Origin: Rhodovastum atsumiense
GTDB taxonomy: Bacteria; Pseudomonadota; Alphaproteobacteria; Acetobacterales; Acetobacteraceae
DNA length: 64,000 bases
Direction: 5' to 3'
NCBI RefSeq assembly: GCF_937425535.1
Contig: NZ_OW485601.1
Location: 1-64,000 of the forward strand
Made by a program: the position numbers and the translations under genes. Under the pieces are notes generated by a model, which was given only the letters and a program-made list of their open reading frames with translations, did not search any database and was not told the origin of the DNA. Of the stretch, positions 35,730 through 44,346 are shown piece after piece. Each line of letters begins with the position of its first letter. Position 1 is the stretch's first letter.

Positions 35730-36239
35730 ATGGCATCACCGTCCCGGCAGCGGGTCACAGAGTCTCGACCGACCGGACAGGAGGACGTGCTCCTCCTCGA
35801 AGAGTTCCTGCCCTTCCGACTGGTCGTGCTCGCATCCAGCGTCGGCCAGGGCTTCACCCGGCTCTATACCCAGCGCTTCGGCGTCGGCCTGCCGGAATGG
35901 CGGGTAATCGCCATGCTGGGCCAGCACGGCACCCTGACCTCGAAAGCCGTCGGCGAGCGGACGTTCATGCACAAGACCATGGTCTCGCGCGCGGTCTCCG
36001 ACCTGGAACGCGACGACCTGGTGGTGCGCGAGCCGAACCGGGCCGACAAGCGCGAGGTGTTCCTCTCGCTGAGCGAGAAAGGACAGCGCGTCTATGCCGA
36101 GATCGTCCCACTCGCCCGTGAATACGCCACCCGCCTGACCGCCGACCTGACCAAGGAAGACCTGGCGGCGCTCGATCGCATCGTGGCGATCCTGCACGAG
36201 CGCTCCGGCGAGGTGTTCTCCGCCGAACGCCGGGAATAA
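35730..36239 (+). CDS. MarR family transcriptional regulator
   Basis: 169 residues with a winged helix-turn-helix: 'FGVGLPEWRVIAMLGQHGTLTSKAVGERTFMHKTMVSRAVSDLERDDLVVREPNRADKREVFLSLSEKGQ' contains the recognition helix ('MHKTMVSRAVSDLE') and the wing with the family's D-x-R motif (ADKRE). MarR dimers usually repress genes for stress, aromatic or xenobiotic metabolism and release DNA on ligand binding. The convergent neighbour is an MDR-type oxidoreductase. The ATG at 35730 gives the usual length; a TTG at 35718 is an alternative. Confidence 0.88.
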   Translation: MASPSRQRVTESRPTGQEDVLLLEEFLPFRLVVLASSVGQGFTRLYTQRFGVGLPEWRVIAMLGQHGTLTSKAVGERTFMHKTMVSRAVSDLERDDLVVREPNRADKREVFLSLSEKGQRVYAEIVPLAREYATRLTADLTKEDLAALDRIVAILHERSGEVFSAERRE

Positions 36240-36280
36240 GCGGGGCCGCGCGGGACGGCTGGACCGCCCGCGCGGTCGGT

Positions 36281-37300
36281 TCAGGCGCCCGCCGGCTCGC
36301 GGCCGACGCGGACCAGCATCTTCCCGAAATTCCCGCCCCGCAGCACCTGGCGCAAGGCTTCGGGCGCTGCATCGAGGCCATCGACGATCGTCTCGCGATG
36401 CCGGAGCGATCCGTCCGCGACCCATGGGGCGGCGAGCGCGCGCCACTCGGCGAAGCGTTCCGGCTTGTCGCTGACGATCATGCCCTCGATGCGCACGCGC
36501 TTGGCCACCACGAAGCCCAGATTGGGGCCGGGCGGGAACTCGGCCTCGTTGTACTGGGCGATCATGCCGCACATGACCACGCGGGCGAAGGGATTGAGCC
36601 GGGCGAACACCGCTTCCTGCACGGCACCGCCGACATTCTCGAAATAGACATCGATGCCGTTCGGGCAGGCATCGGCGAGTGCCAGGTCGAGATTGCCGAC
36701 GCGATGATCGACGCAATCATCGAAGCCCAGCGTCTCCTGCACCCAGACGCATTTATCCGCCCCGCCGGCGATGCCCACCACGCGCGCGCCGGCCCGCTTG
36801 GCCAGTTGGCCGGCGACCGACCCGACCCCGCCCGAGGCCGCCGACACCACCACCGTCTCGCCCGCCTTCGGCTGGCCGATATCCTTCATGCCCGAATAGG
36901 CGGTGGTACCGGGCATGCCCAGCACGCCGAGATAGGCGCCGAGCGGCGCACCGGGACGCTCGATCCGGGCCAGTGCCCCGGCCCGGCTGATGCTGTGGGT
37001 CTGCCAGCCGCGGCTGCCCACCACCACGTCGCCGGGGGAGAAGCCGGGATCGTTGCTGGCGAGCACCTCGCCGACCGTCTCCCCGGTCATGACGCCGCCG
37101 ATCGCCACCGGCTCGGCATAGGATTTCCGGTCCGACATGCGGCCGCGCATATAGGGATCGATCGACAGCCAGATCGTGCGGGTCAGCACCTCGCCCGGCC
37201 CCGGTTCGGGAACCGGCTCCTCGACGATCTGGAAATCCTCCCGCCGCGGCTCGCCGGTAGGGCGGCGGCGCAGGATGATCGAGCGGCGGATGTCTGGCAC
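36281..37300 (-). CDS. NADP-dependent zinc-free MDR oxidoreductase (enone/quinone reductase-like)
   Basis: 339 residues of the medium-chain dehydrogenase/reductase superfamily, leukotriene B4/CurA subgroup. Marks are 'LSIDPYMRGRMSD', 'VGSRGWQTHS', 'YLGVLGMPGTTAYSGMKDIGQPKAGETVVVSAASGGVGS' (nucleotide-binding AASGGVGS), 'DCVDHRVGNLDLALADACPNGIDVYFENVGG' and 'GFVVAKRVRIEGMIV'. No structural zinc cysteines are present. Such enzymes reduce activated C=C bonds of enones with NADPH. It converges on the MarR gene; the alcohol dehydrogenase gene lies 101 bp upstream on the same strand, so the two may be co-regulated. Confidence 0.9.
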   Translation of the reverse strand: MPDIRRSIILRRRPTGEPRREDFQIVEEPVPEPGPGEVLTRTIWLSIDPYMRGRMSDRKSYAEPVAIGGVMTGETVGEVLASNDPGFSPGDVVVGSRGWQTHSISRAGALARIERPGAPLGAYLGVLGMPGTTAYSGMKDIGQPKAGETVVVSAASGGVGSVAGQLAKRAGARVVGIAGGADKCVWVQETLGFDDCVDHRVGNLDLALADACPNGIDVYFENVGGAVQEAVFARLNPFARVVMCGMIAQYNEAEFPPGPNLGFVVAKRVRIEGMIVSDKPERFAEWRALAAPWVADGSLRHRETIVDGLDAAPEALRQVLRGGNFGKMLVRVGREPAGA

Positions 37301-37401
37301 GGGGGTACTCCCTTTCAGTCAAGGGCCTCAGGACCCGGCCCGATGCCGTGACATCACGCGGCACGGGGCAGCGGGCACGGGGAACCTGATCCCTCCCCTT
37401 T

Positions 37402-38463
37402 TCAGGCCGTCTCGGCCTTGAGCACAAGCCGTCCCGTCACCTTGCCGTCGCGCAGGCGCATCAATGCCTCGTTGGCCTGGCTCTGCGGCACGGTCTGCAC
37501 CGGCACCGGCGCGAGCCGGCCGTCCTGCGCCAGCGCCACCAGTTCCCGCAATTCCCGGGGATTGCCGACATAGCTTCCCTGCACGGTCAGCGCCCGGATC
37601 GGCATCAGCGGCAGCGGCAGGGACAACTCGCCCCCGAACAGCCCGACCTGGATCAGCTTGCCGCCCTTGCGCAGCGAATCGAAGGCAAAGCGGGCCGTGG
37701 CGGTGCCGTTCACGAGGTCGATGATGGCGACCGGCTGGGCGCCACAGGCCTCGATGATGGCACGATGCACCGCGGGTCCGGAACCATCCACCGTCCGGCT
37801 GGCGCCGGCCTGCTCCGCGGCGGCGCGCTTCTCGGCGCTGATGTCGACCACGACGATGGCCCGGTGTCCCAGGGCCCGCAGCACCGAGATCGCCTGCAGG
37901 CCAAGCCCGCCCGCCCCCACCAGGACGATCGGCTCGTCGGGCGGCAACGGCAGCACCTTGTTGATGGCGGAATAGACGGTGATGCCCGAACAGGCATAGG
38001 TGGCGGCGACAGCCGGATCGATGGTGCCGGGATCAACCAGATGCCGGGGATGCGGCGCCAGCACATGCGTCGCGTAGCCGCCATGCTGGTAGATGCCGAT
38101 CGACCGCGGCGTGAGGCACATATTGTCCTGTTCGGAGCTGCAGGCGGCGCAGTTGCCGCAGCCGACCCATGGGAAGACGATGCGGATATCGCCCGGCTTC
38201 ACCCCGGTCGCCTCCGGGCCAAGCTTGACGACGCGGCCAACCACCTCATGCCCCATCGCCACCGGCAGGGTCAGGCCACGATCCTTCAGGTTCATCACCT
38301 TGCCGCCGCCAAGGTCGTAGCGCCCCTCCCAGATGTGGATATCAGAGTGGCAGACACCACAATATGTGGTCTCGAGCAGGATTTCGGTCCCTTGCGGCTC
38401 CGGGGTTGGCAGATCCAGTTCCTGCAAGGGCGCTTCGTTCTCGACCACAGCCCAGGCGCGCAT
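37402..38463 (-). CDS. Zinc-dependent alcohol dehydrogenase
   Basis: 353 residues of the zinc MDR family. The catalytic zinc region 'TTYCGVCHSDIHIWEGRY' and 'VAMGHEVVGRVVKLG' supplies Cys and His/Glu ligands, and the structural zinc motif is 'WVGCGNCAACSSEQDNMC' with four cysteines. The Rossmann motif is 'IVLVGAGGLGLQAISVLRALG', with an Asp ('VVVDIS') after strand two that favours NAD+. It oxidises alcohols to aldehydes or the reverse; substrate unknown. It may share a transcript with the MDR enone reductase downstream. Confidence 0.92.
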   Translation of the reverse strand: MRAWAVVENEAPLQELDLPTPEPQGTEILLETTYCGVCHSDIHIWEGRYDLGGGKVMNLKDRGLTLPVAMGHEVVGRVVKLGPEATGVKPGDIRIVFPWVGCGNCAACSSEQDNMCLTPRSIGIYQHGGYATHVLAPHPRHLVDPGTIDPAVAATYACSGITVYSAINKVLPLPPDEPIVLVGAGGLGLQAISVLRALGHRAIVVVDISAEKRAAAEQAGASRTVDGSGPAVHRAIIEACGAQPVAIIDLVNGTATARFAFDSLRKGGKLIQVGLFGGELSLPLPLMPIRALTVQGSYVGNPRELRELVALAQDGRLAPVPVQTVPQSQANEALMRLRDGKVTGRLVLKAETA

Positions 38464-38549
38464 GGGACTTCCTCCGTTTATTGATTGTCCGGATGAAGTG
38501 AATGCGGGCGCGATGCGGGCGTCAAGCAGGGCGGCGACGGCGCGCCGGA

Positions 38550-38774
38550 TCAGGCGTCCTGCTGACGCCCCTGCTCGAGGAAATAGTCGTCCGGACCAGA
38601 GCTGTCGCGCCCCGTCCGCGGCAGCAATTCAGCGGCTTTCTGCGCCGCTTCCTCCATTTCGAGCAGGGAAGGCTCCCGCCCGATCGCCGCGAAGGGTTCG
38701 AGCGCCGCTTCCAGGACCCGGATGCGCTCGTAGAGAGCGTCGATCTGCTCGTCGGTCAGATGATGCCGTCCCAT
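38550..38774 (-). CDS. Small acidic hypothetical protein, 74 residues
   Basis: No family is recognised. The sequence begins MGRHHLTDEQIDALYERIRVL and continues with Glu-rich helices ('LLEMEEAAQKAAELLPR'); it is probably a soluble helical, possibly coiled-coil protein. AT-balanced codon use and a GGGGGAATG context just before the start (38774) support a real gene. It stands alone between the alcohol dehydrogenase and hydroxyacid dehydrogenase genes, all on the minus strand. Confidence 0.6.
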   Translation of the reverse strand: MGRHHLTDEQIDALYERIRVLEAALEPFAAIGREPSLLEMEEAAQKAAELLPRTGRDSSGPDDYFLEQGRQQDA

Positions 38775-38852
38775 GTGGCATTCCCCCTGTTGGCGCGATC
38801 ATAGCCAGATTCCCGCGGCGCTGCCCATGGTTCGACCGGATCGCGCGTGGCC

Positions 38853-39833
38853 TCAGGCGTCCTCGGCGAGCAGCTCGGGATTGACCACGCGGATCGGCGC
38901 GCCGTCGAGAAACGCCAGGACATTCTCGATGCTGGCCCGGTAGAAGGCGGCCATGTTGGTCTCGGTGACATAGCCGAGATGGGGCGTCAGCACCGCGTTG
39001 GGAACGATGCGCAACGGATGCGCCGGCGGCAACGGCTCGATGTCGTAGACATCGAGCCCGGCGAGGATGCGCCCGCCATCCAGGGCGGCGAGCAGCGCGT
39101 CCTGGTCGACCAGCGGGCCGCGCGAGGTGTTGACCAGAATGGCACCACGCTTCATCGCCGCGATCTCGCGCGCCCCCACCACCCCGCGGGTGCGCGGCGA
39201 GAGCACGAGATGGATGCTGATGGCATCGGCGCGGGCGAACAACTCGTCCTTGCCGACGCGGGTGACGCCCAGTTCCTGGGCGCGCGCTTCGGTCAGGTTC
39301 TGGCTCCAGGCGATCACCTGCATGTCGAGCGCCTTGCCGTACCGCGCGACGCGACCGCCGATATGGCCCAGGCCAACGAGGCCGAGCGTGCGACCGGCCA
39401 GTTCCAGCCCGGGCGGCACACCGTCCTGGAAGAAGCCCGTGCGGATGCGCGCATCGCCCAGCGGGATCCGCCGCGCGCAGGCCAGCAACAGCCCAAGCGC
39501 CAGTTCCGCCGTGGCGTGGGAGGAACGGCCGGCGGTGTTGCAGACCAGGATGCCCTTCGCCGTCGCGGCCGCCGTGTCGATCGCGGCATTGCGGGCACCG
39601 GTGAAGCTGAGCAGCCGCAACTCGCCGAGGCGCTGCAGCACCGCGGCGGGAAACTGCGTGCGCTCGCGCATGGCCAGCACGATGTCGAAGCCCGCGAGCC
39701 TCTGCACGAGGTCGTCGGGCGTGGCGATGGCATTGCGGAAGAACACCACCTCGGCGCGCGCGCGCAGGACCGACCAGTCCGCCAGCTTCTCGGCGATACC
39801 CTGCCAGTCGTCCAACACCGCAACCCGCGCCAT
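38853..39833 (-). CDS. D-isomer-specific 2-hydroxyacid dehydrogenase
   Basis: 326 residues. The NAD-binding core has 'GRTLGLVGLGHIGGRVARYGKALDMQVIAWSQNL', followed by 'ARADAISIHLVLSPRTRGVVG', 'MKRGAILVNTSRGPLVDQDALLAAL' with the catalytic Arg, 'RILAGLDVYDIEPLPPAHPL' with the Glu, and 'VLTPHLGYVTETNM' with the catalytic His. The enzyme reduces 2-oxoacids to D-2-hydroxyacids or runs in reverse; phosphoglycerate and glyoxylate/hydroxypyruvate reductases belong here. The ATG at 39833 has GGAGAGAG about 8 bp upstream, whereas a GTG at 39845 would overlap that site. Neighbours give no substrate clue. Confidence 0.92.
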   Translation of the reverse strand: MARVAVLDDWQGIAEKLADWSVLRARAEVVFFRNAIATPDDLVQRLAGFDIVLAMRERTQFPAAVLQRLGELRLLSFTGARNAAIDTAAATAKGILVCNTAGRSSHATAELALGLLLACARRIPLGDARIRTGFFQDGVPPGLELAGRTLGLVGLGHIGGRVARYGKALDMQVIAWSQNLTEARAQELGVTRVGKDELFARADAISIHLVLSPRTRGVVGAREIAAMKRGAILVNTSRGPLVDQDALLAALDGGRILAGLDVYDIEPLPPAHPLRIVPNAVLTPHLGYVTETNMAAFYRASIENVLAFLDGAPIRVVNPELLAEDA

Positions 39834-39998
39834 CACTCTCTCCACTCCGGCCCGCTACACCCTGCAACGGCCGCCCCCCGTTCGCAAGGCAACGTGTGAC
39901 AGGTCGCACACGAAGAAAATCCATGGCATTGCGTGTCGGCAACGGAACCAGGCCGGTCAGGCGCAGATGACGGCTTGCCGCCCCCCGGGGCAGGAGCA

Positions 39999-40343
39999 TC
40001 AGCGCTGTGGCGGCGTCGTCTTCGGTGGTTGGGTGATCGGAATCTCTCCCCCCGGCCGCACGCCATAGGCATTGCTTTTGCTCTCGGGTACGGCAGCGGC
40101 GTCCTGGGCGGCGCGGTCGTTCAACTGGCGCCCGATCCGGTCGAGATCCTGCTCTTCCTGGCGGGCCTGGGCATCGCTCGGCGCGACGCCGGCCCGGCGC
40201 TGGCTGTCCTCGACGCCGGTGGCGCCGGGCTGGTGGGCCGTGCCATCCCAGACATTGCCATTGCGAGCCGGTTGGCCGGTGGCAACGGCCGGCAGCAGCA
40301 GGGTGGCAAAGAATGCAAGACGCGGCATCGTGCGCGGCGGCAT
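39999..40343 (-). CDS. Exported hypothetical protein, 114 residues
   Basis: N-terminal signal peptide ('MPRLAFFATLLLPAVATGQPA' region) and a polar, Gln/Asp/Ala-rich remainder that ends 'GEIPITQPPKTTPPQR'. No known domain; it looks like a small periplasmic, partly disordered protein. A GGGAGGA ribosome-binding site lies 6 bp before the ATG at 40343. It is located downstream of the DUF2189 gene on the same strand with an 82-bp gap, so co-transcription is possible. Confidence 0.6.
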   Translation of the reverse strand: MPPRTMPRLAFFATLLLPAVATGQPARNGNVWDGTAHQPGATGVEDSQRRAGVAPSDAQARQEEQDLDRIGRQLNDRAAQDAAAVPESKSNAYGVRPGGEIPITQPPKTTPPQR

Positions 40344-40425
40344 GGCGGCATCCTCCCTGCCTGGAGAAACGCGCGGGATCAGGAGAAGTACCGTCGTCGG
40401 AACGCGGCCCAGGGCGGATACGGGA

Positions 40426-41289
40426 TCAGTGCGCCACGACCTTGCGATAAAGATGCCAGGTGGCATGGCCAAGTACGGGCAGCACGATGACAAGCCCGAA
40501 AAAGAGCGGGATCGAGCCGATCACCAGGCTGGCGGCAACGATCAGTCCCCACATCGCCATCGGCCGCGGATTCGCGGCGACCGCGCGAATCGAGGTCCAC
40601 ACCGCCGTCTCGAGCCCCACCTCGCGGTCCAGCATCAGCGGAAAGGAAACGACGCTGATCGCCATGACCAGCAGGGCGAAGAGAAAGCCGGCGCCGATCC
40701 CGCCGACGATCATCGCCCAGCCCGCCGGGGTGGTGAAGACGTCCTGGACGAAGGCCGAGACGGAGACAGGCGGTTCGGGACCAAGGGTCACGTCGTAGAT
40801 CGCCTGCGCCGCCAGCAGCCAGAGCACGAAAATGCCGGTCAGGATGAGCCCCAGCAGCAGGATCGCGCCGAAGGCAGGCGCACGGACCACGCCAAAGGCG
40901 CTCGACCAGCCGGCATGCCCGCCCCGTTCCCGTTGCCGGCTCATTTCATAGAGCCCGACCCCCGCCAGCGGGCCGACCAGCGCGAAGCCGGATGCGAGCG
41001 GGAACAGCAGCGGCACCATGCCATAGCCGGCGGCCGCACGCGCCATGACAAGACCCAGCACCGGATAGAGGACACAGAGGAACAGCACGTCCGTGCGGTT
41101 CGCCCCGAAATCGTCCAGACCCCTGGCCAGCACATCCCAGAGCTCGGACGATCGGATGCGGCGGACGACCGGCGTCACGGCCGCCGCGGGGCGATCGACC
41201 GGGTGGACGGAGTGGCTCGCCGAGCGGATGGCCGAGCCGGCATGGATGGAGCGATCGGCCACCCATTCGACGGGATTGCGAATGGTCAT
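40426..41289 (-). CDS. DUF2189 family integral membrane protein
   Basis: 287 residues with six hydrophobic segments, for example 'VLFLCVLYPVLGLVMARAA', 'LLFPLASGFALVGPLAGVGLYEMSRQRE', 'ILLLGLILTGIFVLWLLAAQAIY', 'GFLFALLVMAISVVSFPLMLDR' and 'IVAASLVIGSIPLFFGLVIVLPVLGHATWHLYRK'. The 'GPLLAIGLYE.SRR' -type motif and 'HATWHLYRKVV' ending are characteristic of DUF2189, a proteobacterial family of unknown function. The ATG at 41289 is preceded by GGGAGGAAACAGC, a good ribosome-binding site. It is divergent from the cytochrome oxidase operon, an arrangement that might reflect a respiratory role, but this is inferred. Confidence 0.85.
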   Translation of the reverse strand: MTIRNPVEWVADRSIHAGSAIRSASHSVHPVDRPAAAVTPVVRRIRSSELWDVLARGLDDFGANRTDVLFLCVLYPVLGLVMARAAAGYGMVPLLFPLASGFALVGPLAGVGLYEMSRQRERGGHAGWSSAFGVVRAPAFGAILLLGLILTGIFVLWLLAAQAIYDVTLGPEPPVSVSAFVQDVFTTPAGWAMIVGGIGAGFLFALLVMAISVVSFPLMLDREVGLETAVWTSIRAVAANPRPMAMWGLIVAASLVIGSIPLFFGLVIVLPVLGHATWHLYRKVVAH

Positions 41290-41544
41290 GCTGTTTCCTC
41301 CCGGATTTCTGGTTCCGAGGGCCGTGGGCAAACCATGACCGGGTCATCCAGGCCGGGTCACCAGTCATGAAACCCACAGCCCTTGTATCGGGAAAACATA
41401 TCACCCGCGTCCTGGCGGAATCCACGTGGTATCCGGGCCGGTGCCCGGGCACGGTTACGCGATCCGTCCGCCACGCACCGTGCCCGGGACTCCGCGGCAA
41501 TTGACAGCACAAGCGAAAGTCGATTATTAATTGAGATTAAGTTG

Positions 41545-41561
41545 CAGTCTGATCAAGACTG
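41545..41561. promoter_or_regulatory. Dyad CAGTCT-N5-AGACTG upstream of the oxidase operon
   Basis: Perfect 6-bp arms with a 5-bp spacer (GATCA, itself nearly symmetrical), next to an AT-rich stretch and about 190 bp before the subunit II gene. It may be an operator or a short leader hairpin. Confidence 0.4.
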
Positions 41562-41623
41562 GCAGTGCCGGCTGTGTACATCGCCTCCGACAGAACAATG
41601 ACGCGCACGCGAAGGGGGAGATC

Positions 41624-41719
41624 ATGGCGAGTGTGACGCCATCTGAGCGCGATCACGCCGATGCATCCACGGCCCGACTGCATGATTCGGAACCCAAGCC
41701 CGGCGACCGGGCCCGCTGA
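41624..41719 (+). CDS. Possible 31-residue leader peptide before the oxidase operon
   Basis: A short frame starting at an ATG with an excellent ribosome-binding site (AAGGGGGAG, 6 bp upstream). The peptide is hydrophilic (MASVTPSERDHADAS...), with no membrane segment, and ends 29 bp before the subunit II start. It could be a translational leader or a tiny independent protein; the main support is the ribosome-binding site. Confidence 0.35.
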   Translation: MASVTPSERDHADASTARLHDSEPKPGDRAR

Positions 41720-41748
41720 TCCCGGCGGGCGGCAAGGATCCCTGACGC

Positions 41749-42555
41749 ATGGTTCCCGCACTCGTCCTGGTGCTGATCGTCGTCGGCTCGGTGCTGTTCC
41801 ACTTCCTCAGCCCCTGGTGGTTCACGCCCATCGCCTCGAACTGGCACTATATCGACACCACGATCCTGATCACGTTCTGGATCACCGGCTTCGTCTTCAC
41901 CGCCGTCGTCCTGTTCATGGCCTGGTGCGTGTTCCGCTTCCGCCACCGCCCCGGACACCGCGCCGCCTACGATCCCGAAAACCGGCGCCTGGAATCATGG
42001 CTGGGCATCGCGACCGCGATCGGGGTCGCGGCGATGTTGGCCCCCGGCCTGTTCGTCTGGCGGGACTTCGTGAACGTGCCGCAGCAGGCTGCCGAAATCG
42101 AGATCGTCGGCCAGCAATGGCAATGGGGTTTCCGCCTGCCCGGCAAGGAAGGCCGCCTTGGCACGACCGACGCCAAATTCGTGAGCGCCGACAACCCGCT
42201 CGGGCTCAATCCCGACGATCCCGCCGGACGGGACAACGTCGTGGTGATCGGCGATGACCTGCATCTGCCGGTCGGCCACCCCGTCAAGCTGCTGCTCCGC
42301 TCCATCGATGTCGTGCACGATTTCTGGGTGCCGGAGTTCCGCGCCAAGATGGACCTGATGCCGGGCCTGGTCACGTATTTCTGGGTCACGCCGACGCGAA
42401 CCGGCACGTTCGAGATCTTCTGTGCCGGCTTCTGCGGTATCGGGCACCCGCAGATGCGCGGCAATCTCGTGGTCGATACCGAGGGCGACTACCGGAGCTG
42501 GCTGGCAAAGCAGAAGACCTTCGCCGAATTGTCACCGCCGGCCGCGGAAAAATAA
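41749..42555 (+). CDS. coxB: Cytochrome c oxidase subunit II (CuA-bearing)
   Basis: 268 residues. Two N-terminal membrane helices ('VPALVLVLIVVGSVLFHFL' and 'ILITFWITGFVFTAVVLFMAW') precede a periplasmic cupredoxin domain. CuA ligands are visible as His190 ('VVHDFWVPEF'), Cys225, Cys229, His233 and Met236 in 'FCAGFCGIGHPQM'. The usual Glu between the cysteines (C-S-E-x-C) is Gly here, an unusual variation because that Glu helps bind Mg/Mn at the subunit interface. No C-terminal heme c domain is fused, so an external cytochrome c is the donor. First gene of a five-gene operon resembling coxMNOP of Bradyrhizobium. Confidence 0.93.
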   Translation: MVPALVLVLIVVGSVLFHFLSPWWFTPIASNWHYIDTTILITFWITGFVFTAVVLFMAWCVFRFRHRPGHRAAYDPENRRLESWLGIATAIGVAAMLAPGLFVWRDFVNVPQQAAEIEIVGQQWQWGFRLPGKEGRLGTTDAKFVSADNPLGLNPDDPAGRDNVVVIGDDLHLPVGHPVKLLLRSIDVVHDFWVPEFRAKMDLMPGLVTYFWVTPTRTGTFEIFCAGFCGIGHPQMRGNLVVDTEGDYRSWLAKQKTFAELSPPAAEK

Positions 42556-42570
42556 GGGGGAAGCGTTGCG

Positions 42571-44331
42571 ATGGTCGATGTCACGCTGGGCGCGGGCGGG
42601 GCCGGCGCGGCGGCCGAAAGCGGGGAGATGGAGCTTTACCACCCGCAGAGCTGGGTCACGAAATATGTCTGGTCGCAGGACGCCAAGGTCATCGCCATCC
42701 AGTATGCGCTGACGGCGATGGCAATCGGCCTGGTGGCGCTGGTGCTGTCCTGGCTGATGCGACTGCAACTGGCCTTCCCCGGCCAGTTCGCCTTCATCCA
42801 GTCATCCGACTACTATCAGTTCATCACCATGCACGGCATGATCATGGTGATCTACCTGCTCACGGCGCTGTTCCTGGGGGGATTCGGCAACTACCTCATT
42901 CCGCTGATGGTGGGGGCCCGGGACATGGTGTTCCCCTATGCGAACATGCTGAGCTACTGGATCTACCTGCTCGCGGTGCTGGTCCTGGTTGCCGGCTTCT
43001 TCGTCCCCGACGGCCCCACCGGCGCGGGCTGGACGCTCTATCCGCCCCAGGCCATCCTCGCCGGCACACCGGGGGAAAGCTGGGGCATCATCCTGATGCT
43101 CGTCTCGCTGATCCTGTTCATCATCGGCTTCACCATGGGCGGGCTGAACTACGTGGTGACGGTGCTGCAGGCACGCACGCGCGGGATGACGCTGATGCGC
43201 CTGCCGCTGACGGTCTGGGGCATCTTCACCGCGACCGTGATGGCCTTGCTGGCCTTCCCCGCCCTGTTCGTCGCCTCCGTGATGATGCTGTTCGACCGGC
43301 TGTTGGGCACCAGCTTCTTCATGCCGGGCCTGGTGGCAATGGGCGAGCACCTGAAATACGGCGGCGGCAGCCCGATCCTGTGGCAGCACCTGTTCTGGTT
43401 CTTCGGCCATCCCGAGGTCTACATCGTCGCCCTGCCCGCCTTCGGCATCGTCTCCGACCTGATCAGCACGCATGCGCGCAAGAACATCTTCGGCTACCGC
43501 ATGATGGTCTGGGCGATCGTGGCGATCGGCGCGCTCAGCTTCGTCGTCTGGGCCCACCACATGTACGTCAGCGGCATGAACCCGCGCTTCGGATTCTTCT
43601 TCGCCACCACGACACTGATCATCGCCGTGCCGACCGCGATCAAGGTCTATAACTGGATCCTGACGCTGTGGCGCGGCGACATCCACCTGACGGTGCCGAT
43701 GCTGTTCGCCCTGGGGTTCATCGTCACCTTCGTCAATGGCGGGCTGACCGGCCTGTTCCTCGGCAACGTGGTGGTGGACGTGCCGCTGTCGGGGACCATG
43801 TTCGTGGTTGCCCATTTCCACATGGTGATGGGCGTGGCACCGATCCTCGTCGTCTTCGGCGGCATCTATCACTGGTACCCGAAGATCACCGGACGGATGC
43901 TCGACGATCGGCTGGGCAAGCTGCATTTCTGGATCACCTTCCTGGGCGCCTACGCGATCTTCTTCCCCATGCACTATCTCGGCCTGATGGGGGTGCCGCG
44001 CCGCTATTACGAGATGGGGGCCGCCGCCTTCGTGCCGCCCTCAGCGGAGACGCTGAACATCTTCATCACCGTGGCGGCCCTGGTGGTCGGGGCGGCGCAA
44101 CTGCTGTTCTTCTTCAATCTGGTCTGGAGCCTCGTCAGGGGCCGGGCGGCCGGCGGCAACCCCTGGAACGCCACCACGCTGGAATGGCAGACGCCGCACA
44201 CGCCGCCGCAGCATGGCAACTGGGGCCGCGACCTGCCGGTGGTCTATCGCTGGGCCTATGACTACAGCGTGCCGGGCGCCGAACGCGATTTCCTGCCACA
44301 GAACCAGCCCCCCTCCCCCCAGACCGCCTGA
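42571..44331 (+). CDS. ctaD: Cytochrome c oxidase subunit I (heme-copper, A-type)
   Basis: 586 residues with 12 or more membrane helices. Heme a ligand His lies in 'QFITMHGMIMVIY'; CuB ligands are in 'FFGHPEVYIVALPAFG' (His, with the cross-linked Tyr and the D-channel Glu of A1-type oxidases) and 'VVWAHHMYVSGM'; heme ligands are the His pair in 'FVVAHFHMVMG'. D-channel residues Asp and Asn are present in 'GARDMVFPYANMLSYW', and the K-channel Lys in 'AVPTAIKVYNW'. It reduces O2 to water and pumps protons. AAGGGGGAAG precedes the ATG at 42571. Subunit III is not fused. Confidence 0.96.
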   Translation: MVDVTLGAGGAGAAAESGEMELYHPQSWVTKYVWSQDAKVIAIQYALTAMAIGLVALVLSWLMRLQLAFPGQFAFIQSSDYYQFITMHGMIMVIYLLTALFLGGFGNYLIPLMVGARDMVFPYANMLSYWIYLLAVLVLVAGFFVPDGPTGAGWTLYPPQAILAGTPGESWGIILMLVSLILFIIGFTMGGLNYVVTVLQARTRGMTLMRLPLTVWGIFTATVMALLAFPALFVASVMMLFDRLLGTSFFMPGLVAMGEHLKYGGGSPILWQHLFWFFGHPEVYIVALPAFGIVSDLISTHARKNIFGYRMMVWAIVAIGALSFVVWAHHMYVSGMNPRFGFFFATTTLIIAVPTAIKVYNWILTLWRGDIHLTVPMLFALGFIVTFVNGGLTGLFLGNVVVDVPLSGTMFVVAHFHMVMGVAPILVVFGGIYHWYPKITGRMLDDRLGKLHFWITFLGAYAIFFPMHYLGLMGVPRRYYEMGAAAFVPPSAETLNIFITVAALVVGAAQLLFFFNLVWSLVRGRAAGGNPWNATTLEWQTPHTPPQHGNWGRDLPVVYRWAYDYSVPGAERDFLPQNQPPSPQTA

Positions 44332-44346
44332 CCGGGAAGCCGGCGC

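Larger units (their letters stand above)
41290..41748. other. Divergent promoter region between DUF2189 and the cytochrome oxidase operon
   Basis: Mostly non-coding. It includes an AT-rich stretch (41,520-41,545), a perfect dyad at 41545-41561 and a possible 31-codon leader frame at 41624-41719. The promoters of both flanking units are expected here. Confidence 0.55.
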
